Assembly (NCBI GenBank): GCA_014879435.1
Contig: JACSSB010000311.1
Coordinates: 1-7,758, forward strand
Source of the DNA: Phycisphaerales bacterium
GTDB lineage: Bacteria; Pseudomonadota; Gammaproteobacteria; Competibacterales; Competibacteraceae
Reading direction: 5' to 3'
DNA length: 7,758 nt
Shown here: positions 1 to 5,002 of the stretch, piece by piece
How positions within the stretch are numbered: position 1 is the first letter of the stretch
Layout of the letters: the number at the start of each line of letters is the position of its first letter
Made by a program: the position numbers and the translations under genes
The notes under the pieces: generated by a model
Told to the model about the DNA's origin: nothing
What the model saw: only the letters and a program-made list of their open reading frames with translations
Databases searched by the model: none

Positions 1-69
1 GTAGACGCAGCGGACTCAAAATCCGCCGGTAGTGATACCGTGAGAGTTCGAGTCTCTCTCCCGGCACCA
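1..69 (+). tRNA. tRNA-Leu(CAA), 3' portion (5' end outside window)
   Basis: This is a class II (long variable arm) leucine tRNA that decodes UUG. The anticodon stem pairs GCGGA (10-14) with TCCGC (22-26). The seven-base loop 15-21 reads CTCAAAA, so the anticodon is CAA at 17-19. The variable arm is a hairpin, CGGTA (27-31) with TACCG (36-40) around a GTGA loop. The T arm pairs GAGAG (42-46) with CTCTC (54-58) around TTCGAGT. The 3' acceptor strand is 59-65, the discriminator is A66, and CCA is encoded at 67-69. The matching acceptor 5' strand and most of the D arm lie before base 1, so the gene is cut by the window edge rather than damaged. I see no integrase or repeated copy of the tRNA 3' end downstream. 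Confidence 0.97.
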
Positions 70-349
70 AATCAAGTTGATCCTCTCCTCTGAACGTACC
101 CCAGATCTCGAAAGCCTATCGCTAAGCTCCACCTCTCGGAAGGGTGGTCAGCAGCGTTGATACGGATTTTTTTGAATGATTGGGTGCCCAAAGAGCAGGG
201 CCGATCCACCGCTCAGGCTTTGGTGAGATCGAGAGTCGATGTTCCTCCCCAACAGCGGGCTATAAAGGGCGAATCTCGTACTTGATCTCGGTTATGCTTT
301 AAGCCATCGAGTAAAAATCATTGTTAAGGTCAGGCGGGGTATCGCCCCC
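70..349. other. Non-coding spacer between tRNA-Leu and the GGDEF-EAL gene
   Basis: I found no protein-coding gene in these 280 bases, in either strand, that looks real. The stretch holds only small structures. ATCAAGTTGAT, just after the tRNA, is an 11-base palindrome. A short stem joins CCACC (129-133) and GGTGG (143-147), with a run of seven T about 20 bases later. TTGGGTGCCCAA lies at 180-191. GAGATCGAG (225-233) faces CTTGATCTC (281-289), with one G-U pair in RNA. No strong sigma-70 promoter is visible for the downstream gene. TATAAA at 261-266 has no good -35 partner, and TTGATC at 282-287 has no good -10. Confidence 0.6.
333..349 (+). promoter_or_regulatory. GC-rich hairpin over the ribosome-binding region of the GGDEF-EAL gene
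   Basis: The 17 bases just before the ATG at 350 consist of a G-rich half (GGCGGGG, 333-339) and a C-rich half (CGCCCCC, 343-349). They can fold either as GGGG (336-339) with CCCC, or as GGCG (333-336) with CGCC (343-346). The only Shine-Dalgarno-like bases at usable distance (AGG/GGCGGGG, 332-339) lie in the 5' arm, and the start codon directly abuts the 3' arm. Translation may therefore be weak or controlled by opening this structure. The pairing is seen in the sequence; the regulatory role is inferred. Confidence 0.35.
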
Positions 350-3300
350 ATGCAAGCGTCTGGATTTCGCCGTGGAATTTTAATCCAAGCCGTCATGCTG
401 CTAGCGATGCTAGCGGGGTTGTCATCGTTGATTAGATATTCCGAGCCATACGAATTGATTTTACTTTTGAGCGCCTTGCTGGTGGTGCTGCTGATCTGGG
501 GTTTGCGCAACGCACGACGGACAGCCTTCGCTCTGGCAATGGCGCACGCCAACGAAACGAAGTTTCGCCATCTGTTGGAGAAAATCCCCAACGTTGCCGT
601 GCAAGGCTGCGATCTTGATCGCCGAGTCATTTTCTGGAACGCCGCCAGCGAACGACTGTACGGCTATCGTCAGGATGAGGCCATGGGCCGATTGCTAGAA
701 GATTTGATCTTCCCACCCTCGATACGCTCCCAACTCATCGAAGAGTTCGACCGCTGGGTTCGAGAAGATCGGTCGCTTGCGGATCGTGAATTGGAGCTGA
801 TGCGTAAAGACGGCTCTCTGGTGCCGGTGTTCTCCAGCCATATGATGTTGGCCACTAGTGAGAGCGAACGAGAGATATATCACCTGGATATCGATTTAAG
901 TGAGCGAAAGCAGGCCGAAGCTGCGCTCGCCCAGCGTGATGTCCTGTTAGATGTGGCGGCACTGACGGCATCCCGATTATTGAAAGATCCTGATCCGATC
1001 TTGGCGATAGCGACCTGTTTTGCTGCGCTGGGGCAGGCGACTGGGGTGAGTCGGGTCTATTTGTTCAAGAACCATCGATGCTCACGTACTGGGGCATTGT
1101 TGATGAGCCAGCGCCATGAATGGTGTGCCGAGAACATCAACGCTGAGATCGATAATCCAGAACTCCAGAATCTACCCTATGATGAAGCTGGCCTAGACCG
1201 CTGGCGGCAATTACTCGCCGCCCATCAGCCCATCTCCGGATTGATACGAGATTTCCCCGAATCGGAACGCGCCATCTTGGAGCCGCAAGGCATCATTACG
1301 ATTCTGGTGGTGCCCATCGATGTACGTGGTGATTTCTGGGGATTCGTTGGCCTGGATGATTGCTATCACGAGCGGGTTTGGAGCACGCCCGAGCAGAATA
1401 TCTTGCAAAACATCGCGAACAATATCGGTGAGGCCATCGCCCGGCAAAAAGCAGAAGCGGCGTTGCAGGAAAGCGAAGAGCGTTTCCGCCGCATTAGCGA
1501 CAACATGCGCGATCTGGTTTGGCAGAGCGACACCTCTGGCACGATCTTGTACGCCAGCCCTTCCTTCAAGACGGTGCTGGGCTACGAGCCACAGATATTG
1601 CTAGGTTGCACGATTGCCGACAGGGTCCATCCCGAGGATCTTGAGATTGCGTTGGCAGTCTTTCACAAGTCGTTGGTTCGGTGTGAGGTGAGCCAGGTAG
1701 AGTTTCGCTACCAGCATGCCGATGGTCACTACCTTTGGTTGGAAGCGATTGGCAATCCACTGTTTGGTACCACTGGCCAAGTGATCGGTGCAGTCATCAG
1801 CGGTCGTGACATCACTGACCGTAAACAAACCGAAGCCGATCTGCGGCTGGCCGCGCAAGTGTTCGAGAACAGTCGGGAAGCGATCATCGTCACCGACCCG
1901 CAGACCCACATCTTGTCGGTGAATCGTGCGTTCTGCGACATCACCGGCTACAGTGCCGACGAGGTCATGGGTCGGACTCCGCAGATGTTGGCTTCGGGTC
2001 GGCACGACCGCAATTTTTATCAGGAGATGTGGCACAGCGTAGTCACGGTGGGCCACTGGCAAGGAGAAATCTGGAACCGCCACAAGAACGGTGAAATTTA
2101 TCCAGAATGGCTGGGCATCAGTGCGGTTTACGATCCTCAAGGGCAGTTGACGCACTACATGGGTATCTTTAGCGACCTGAGTGAGCGGAAAGCCAGCGCC
2201 GATCAGATCGATTTTCTCGCGCATCACGACCCACTGACCGCGCTGCCAAACCGGTTACTGCTGCATGATCGACTGATACGCGCCCTGTCGCTGGCGGAAC
2301 ATAACCGGTCCGCTGTGTCATTACTGGCGCTCGATATCGATCGTTTTAAATTGATCAATGATTCTCTTGGCCATGATCTGGGCGATCAATTGTTACAGCA
2401 GGTCGCTCTACGCTTGCACCGGAAATTGCGCGAAACCGATACCGTCAGTCGCCAGGGGAGCGATGAATTTCTCGTGCTGTTGCCGGAAACGAATCGGGAT
2501 GGCGCCGAGCGGGTGGCGAACAATCTGCTGAATTGCTTGCGCAACGAATCCTGGGTGGTCGATGGCCACAGTCTCAATGTCACCGCCAGCGTAGGCATTA
2601 GCCTTTACCCCGATCACGGTCAGGATGGCGATACTCTGCTGAAAAAAGCGGGCACCGCCTTGCGTTACGCTAAAAATAACGGTGGCAACACCCATCGTTT
2701 TTTTGCCAGCGGGATGAACGTCAATACGCTCGAACGCCTGCAACTGGAAACCGGTCTGCGCTTGGCGCTGGAGCGAGGCGAGTTCCTGTTGCACTACCAA
2801 CCACAAATCGAATTGGTGAATCATCGCATCGTGGGTGCCGAGGCGCTGCTGCGTTGGCGGCATCCACAAAAGGGATTGATTCCGCCTAACCATTTTATTC
2901 CCGTCGCCGAGGATAGTGGCTTGATCGTGCCGATTGGCGAATGGGTACTACGAGAAGCGTGCCGTCAGGCCCGCCACTGGCAGCAGTCTGAGCTACCGCA
3001 TATCACTGTGGCGGTTAACCTTTCTGGCCTACAAATGCAGCGTTCCAGTTTGGTGGAGACCGTCACCCAAGCTTTGGACGAAAGTGGTCTGTCTCCAGAT
3101 CGTCTGGAGCTTGAACTGACCGAATCCATCCTGATTCAGGATGTGGATAGCACGCTAAAAACCGTTCAGCAACTGCGTGCGATGGGACTTAAGCTATCGA
3201 TCGACGATTTCGGTACGGGTTATTCCTGCTTGAGTTATCTGCAAAAACTGGCGGTGCATACCTTAAAGATTGATCGATCCTTCGTGCGCGGCCTACCCCA

Positions 3301-3532
3301 TAACGCCGATAGTGCGGCCATCGTCCACGCCATCATTCAGATGGCGCACAGTTTGAAGCTGATCACCGTAGCCGAAGGGGTGGAAGCCGAGGCTGAACTG
3401 AACTTCCTGCGCGAGCAAAATTGTGATCAGGTGCAAGGCTATTATTTTAGCCCTCCGCTGCCAGCCGAGGAGTTCGTGGTCTTGCTGGCACGCGGTCCCA
3501 TTCGCCATCCAACCAGCGGCACGCGCCACTAA
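350..3532 (+). CDS. Membrane-anchored PAS-GAF-PAS-PAS-GGDEF-EAL protein; predicted c-di-GMP phosphodiesterase with a degenerate cyclase domain
   Basis: A 1060-residue sensor protein acting on the second messenger cyclic di-GMP at the inner membrane. Two hydrophobic helices (about 10-28 and 35-51) are joined by a very short loop, so all sensing is probably cytoplasmic. Then come PAS (about 71-187), GAF (196-366), PAS (374-493), PAS (498-613), GGDEF (619-783) and EAL (797-1045). The EAL motifs are complete: EALLRW at 831, N890, ELTES at 922-926, DDFGTGYS at 952-959, K973, E1009, E1012 and QGYYFSPPL from 1029. This predicts hydrolysis of c-di-GMP to pGpG. The GGDEF signature reads RQGSDEF (701-707), with Ser for the second Gly. 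RETD (694-697) sits exactly five residues upstream as an I-site. The usual AD.A.Y.AK motif is altered at 767-775. ATG 350 is the only plausible start: no other in-frame start lies between it and the stop at 263, and M16 falls inside the first helix. The ligands of the PAS and GAF domains cannot be read from sequence. Residual cyclase activity is possible. Confidence 0.93.
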   Translation: MQASGFRRGILIQAVMLLAMLAGLSSLIRYSEPYELILLLSALLVVLLIWGLRNARRTAFALAMAHANETKFRHLLEKIPNVAVQGCDLDRRVIFWNAASERLYGYRQDEAMGRLLEDLIFPPSIRSQLIEEFDRWVREDRSLADRELELMRKDGSLVPVFSSHMMLATSESEREIYHLDIDLSERKQAEAALAQRDVLLDVAALTASRLLKDPDPILAIATCFAALGQATGVSRVYLFKNHRCSRTGALLMSQRHEWCAENINAEIDNPELQNLPYDEAGLDRWRQLLAAHQPISGLIRDFPESERAILEPQGIITILVVPIDVRGDFWGFVGLDDCYHERVWSTPEQNILQNIANNIGEAIARQKAEAALQESEERFRRISDNMRDLVWQSDTSGTILYASPSFKTVLGYEPQILLGCTIADRVHPEDLEIALAVFHKSLVRCEVSQVEFRYQHADGHYLWLEAIGNPLFGTTGQVIGAVISGRDITDRKQTEADLRLAAQVFENSREAIIVTDPQTHILSVNRAFCDITGYSADEVMGRTPQMLASGRHDRNFYQEMWHSVVTVGHWQGEIWNRHKNGEIYPEWLGISAVYDPQGQLTHYMGIFSDLSERKASADQIDFLAHHDPLTALPNRLLLHDRLIRALSLAEHNRSAVSLLALDIDRFKLINDSLGHDLGDQLLQQVALRLHRKLRETDTVSRQGSDEFLVLLPETNRDGAERVANNLLNCLRNESWVVDGHSLNVTASVGISLYPDHGQDGDTLLKKAGTALRYAKNNGGNTHRFFASGMNVNTLERLQLETGLRLALERGEFLLHYQPQIELVNHRIVGAEALLRWRHPQKGLIPPNHFIPVAEDSGLIVPIGEWVLREACRQARHWQQSELPHITVAVNLSGLQMQRSSLVETVTQALDESGLSPDRLELELTESILIQDVDSTLKTVQQLRAMGLKLSIDDFGTGYSCLSYLQKLAVHTLKIDRSFVRGLPHNADSAAIVHAIIQMAHSLKLITVAEGVEAEAELNFLREQNCDQVQGYYFSPPLPAEEFVVLLARGPIRHPTSGTRH

Positions 3533-3546
3533 ATCCTGTCGTGATT

Positions 3547-4854
3547 TCAGCGGTAGGCAGTCAAGGTGTAGGAAAAAGTGATCCCATCCTTTATTGAAGC
3601 AGGCAGGGGCGCGTCCTGGTCGAAGCGCACAAACACCGCGATGTTGTCGGCACCTTCGTAAGTGGTATAGGACTGCCACAGTCCCACGGTGTAGGGCAAA
3701 CTGCTCTCAATGTCCGAAACCAGTAGTGATGCCCGATTGGCGTATTCGACCGCGTCGTAGCGGCGGTAATGACCAGCGTTTCGGTCCGATTGGATCAGGG
3801 CGAAATCGGTCACTGGGCCAAAATTGGTCTCTAGTGGTGGCGCAATTGGGTTGTTTGGAATGGCGAGTGTCTGCCATCGCTCAACACCTTCCGCAGACCA
3901 GCTAACAAAGCGGTCAGCATCATGTGCTTCATCGGTCGGTACGTTTGGTGTCGCGCTTTCATCTTTCCAGAACATCGAACTCAGGCCCAGCGGACCTACA
4001 CTCGGCTTGTTGGCTAGCCGTAGTGGGAAGCGCAGGAAAATTTTCATAGCTACCCGCAGGCTACTGGTTTCGCCCGGTTGCAGGGTTGCCGTAAACGCTG
4101 CCGCGAATGCTTCACATTCCACCAAGCCCAACAAGCGGAACGCTTGGTCATTCAATTTCATCAGATACAACTTGCGAAGCTTGACGAAATCCTCGTCCGG
4201 TTCGCCGGCCTTATGCACCCCGAAGCGAAACGAGGTGCCAAATCCCAGTGGTGGAAAGCCGGTCAATCGGCCGTAGCCGTTGCCACCTAGGTGAAGAATC
4301 TGTGGCCAACGTTTCACATCACGCTGGTGGAAGCCGATATCGATCGCGCTGAGATAACGGGCAGCAGCGGGAATGGCTTGCGGTAGTGGCGGCTGAATGC
4401 CGGGATGGCGGTAGTTGAAGTCGTCTATATGGTAGACAACGGGGGCCTGACTTCCTGTTTCGGGCTGAGAGAGCCGCAGATCGAGCGGATCTTTCTCGGA
4501 ATTACCGCGTGGGTTGGCCCGTACCCACCAGGTGCCATCGTCGTAAAAGGGCGCACTGTTCATCTTGGTGTATTCGACAAAATCGAGTCCCAGTGAACCA
4601 TCGTTTTCGGGAGAATCGAACTCCGTCAGCGGTGTGGGTGTTTGTGGTTTCCACGGCATCTGGGAATGCTTGAAAGCCTCTTGCGTCAATGAGCGCAGGA
4701 TATCGGCCGCAACCCCATCCGCGCATAAGGCCCACATCAGCAGCAGACTAATCACGGAGAAGCGAAGCTGGCTGAGAATCCGAATGACAACACAGCGGGT
4801 ATCTAGCATAGTTTTCACGGTTGTTTGGTGTTCCTGAAGACCAAAAACATGCAC
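3547..4854 (-). CDS. OpgG/MdoG-family periplasmic glucan biosynthesis protein, short form without the C-terminal Ig-like domain
   Basis: A 435-residue exported protein of the OpgG/OpgD family, whose members act in the periplasm on the beta-glucan backbone of osmoregulated periplasmic glucans; the E. coli proteins were recently classed as glycoside hydrolases. A Sec signal peptide has its hydrophobic core at about 32-45 and likely cleavage after VAA (48-50). There is no twin Arg and no proper lipobox. Family landmarks are GYGRLTGFPP (193-202), DEDFVKLRKLYL (220-231), VGPLGLSSMFW (286-296), EAHDADRF (309-316, compare EVHDSDGL), FALIQSDRNAGHYRRY (351-366) and DNIAVFVRF (403-411). It ends at about the point where the main beta-sandwich of E. 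coli OpgG ends, so the roughly 110-residue Ig-like domain is missing. The N-terminal third is strongly diverged. GTG 4854 has an excellent AAAGGAG 7 bases away; ATG 4809 gives a more usual signal peptide but has poor spacing. No opgH is visible. The activity of this short form is unknown. Confidence 0.8.
   Translation of the reverse strand: MHVFGLQEHQTTVKTMLDTRCVVIRILSQLRFSVISLLLMWALCADGVAADILRSLTQEAFKHSQMPWKPQTPTPLTEFDSPENDGSLGLDFVEYTKMNSAPFYDDGTWWVRANPRGNSEKDPLDLRLSQPETGSQAPVVYHIDDFNYRHPGIQPPLPQAIPAAARYLSAIDIGFHQRDVKRWPQILHLGGNGYGRLTGFPPLGFGTSFRFGVHKAGEPDEDFVKLRKLYLMKLNDQAFRLLGLVECEAFAAAFTATLQPGETSSLRVAMKIFLRFPLRLANKPSVGPLGLSSMFWKDESATPNVPTDEAHDADRFVSWSAEGVERWQTLAIPNNPIAPPLETNFGPVTDFALIQSDRNAGHYRRYDAVEYANRASLLVSDIESSLPYTVGLWQSYTTYEGADNIAVFVRFDQDAPLPASIKDGITFSYTLTAYR
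4815..4850 (-). other. Possible 11-codon leader ORF coupled to the internal opgG start
   Basis: Four bases inside the GTG start of the OpgG-like gene an ATG opens another frame. It encodes MFLVFRNTKQP and stops at TGA (4817-4815). Five bases later comes the in-frame internal ATG at 4809, which would give a 420-residue OpgG-like protein with a signal peptide of ordinary length. The same strong Shine-Dalgarno (4868-4859) lies 11 bases before this ATG and 7 before the GTG. Translation of the leader followed by reinitiation at 4809 is possible. The arrangement is seen; its use is only inferred, and a leader this short can occur by chance. Confidence 0.2.
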
Positions 4855-4858
4855 GATG

Positions 4859-4868
4859 CCTCTCCTTT
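4859..4868 (-). promoter_or_regulatory. Strong Shine-Dalgarno of the OpgG-like gene
   Basis: On the minus strand these bases read AAAGGAGAGG. This is the best ribosome-binding site in the window. AGGAG ends 7 bases before GTG 4854, which is ideal spacing and supports that start. It also lies 11 bases before the out-of-frame ATG at 4850. Confidence 0.75.
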
Positions 4869-4910
4869 CGGCTCAACAATTCAACATATCGTCGATAGCT
4901 CACAGTAGTT

Positions 4911-4936
4911 GTGTCAAATTCTCATTGTACTGACAC
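4911..4936. repeat. Inverted repeat GTGTCA-N14-TGACAC, candidate operator
   Basis: GTGTCA (4911-4916) and TGACAC (4931-4936) are perfect inverted copies with centres 20 bp apart, close to two helical turns, as expected for a dimeric regulator. The left half overlaps the TTGACA facing the OpgG-like gene, so a bound protein could block that promoter. No regulator gene is visible in the window. Six-base half-sites can arise by chance. Confidence 0.35.
4912..4917 (-). promoter_or_regulatory. Consensus -35 hexamer (TTGACA) facing the OpgG-like gene
   Basis: The minus strand carries a perfect sigma-70 -35 hexamer, TTGACA, about 58 bases before the GTG start. No good -10 lies at 17 bases. The nearest candidates are ACGATA (19-base spacer, 4892-4887) and TATCGA (14-base spacer, 4897-4892). 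The promoter would therefore be weak or need an activator. The hexamer overlaps the left half of the GTGTCA/TGACAC inverted repeat. Confidence 0.4.
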
Positions 4937-4958
4937 CCGCCCGGCACAGTTGCGGGTG
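4934..4958. repeat. Inverted repeat CACCCGC-N11-GCGGGTG upstream of mfd
   Basis: CACCCGC (4934-4940) and GCGGGTG (4952-4958) are perfect seven-base inverted copies around an 11-base loop. No T tract follows, so this is not an intrinsic terminator for either strand. It sits where the -35 region of mfd should be, and its right arm runs into the extended -10. It shares bases 4934-4936 with the neighbouring inverted repeat. An operator or a structural element are both possible. Confidence 0.4.
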
Positions 4959-4965
4959 ATAGAAT
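4957..4965 (+). promoter_or_regulatory. Extended -10 promoter candidate for mfd (TGATAGAAT)
   Basis: TG at 4957-4958, one base, then TAGAAT at 4960-4965 forms an extended -10 that differs from TATAAT at one position. No -35 hexamer is present at 16-18 bases. Transcription would start near 4972 and leave a leader of about 30 bases before the ATG at 5003. Confidence 0.45.
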
Positions 4966-5002
4966 TCGCCCCCCAATCACTCTTTATCTAACGCCTGCAT
5001 TC

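Noticed and set aside
129..173. Possible intrinsic terminator after tRNA-Leu: CCACC/GGTGG stem and a run of seven T
   Set aside because: The stem is only five or six pairs, and the T run starts about 20 bases after it, too far for a normal intrinsic terminator.
1..349. tRNA 3' end as the attachment site of an integrated element
   Set aside because: No integrase, no second copy of the tRNA 3' end and no mobile genes follow; the downstream genes look chromosomal.
1601..2227. A 208-codon open frame on the minus strand inside the PAS region of the GGDEF-EAL gene
   Set aside because: It lies entirely antisense to conserved PAS coding sequence, resembles no known protein, and is the kind of long shadow frame expected in GC-rich genes.
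4873..4886. Short direct repeat TCAACA at 4873 and 4881 upstream of the OpgG-like gene
   Set aside because: Two six-base copies eight bases apart in an AT-rich stretch are easily chance and match no operator that I recognise.
4934..4958. The CACCCGC/GCGGGTG stem as a bidirectional terminator
   Set aside because: It lies between divergent genes with no transcript to terminate, and neither side has a T tract.
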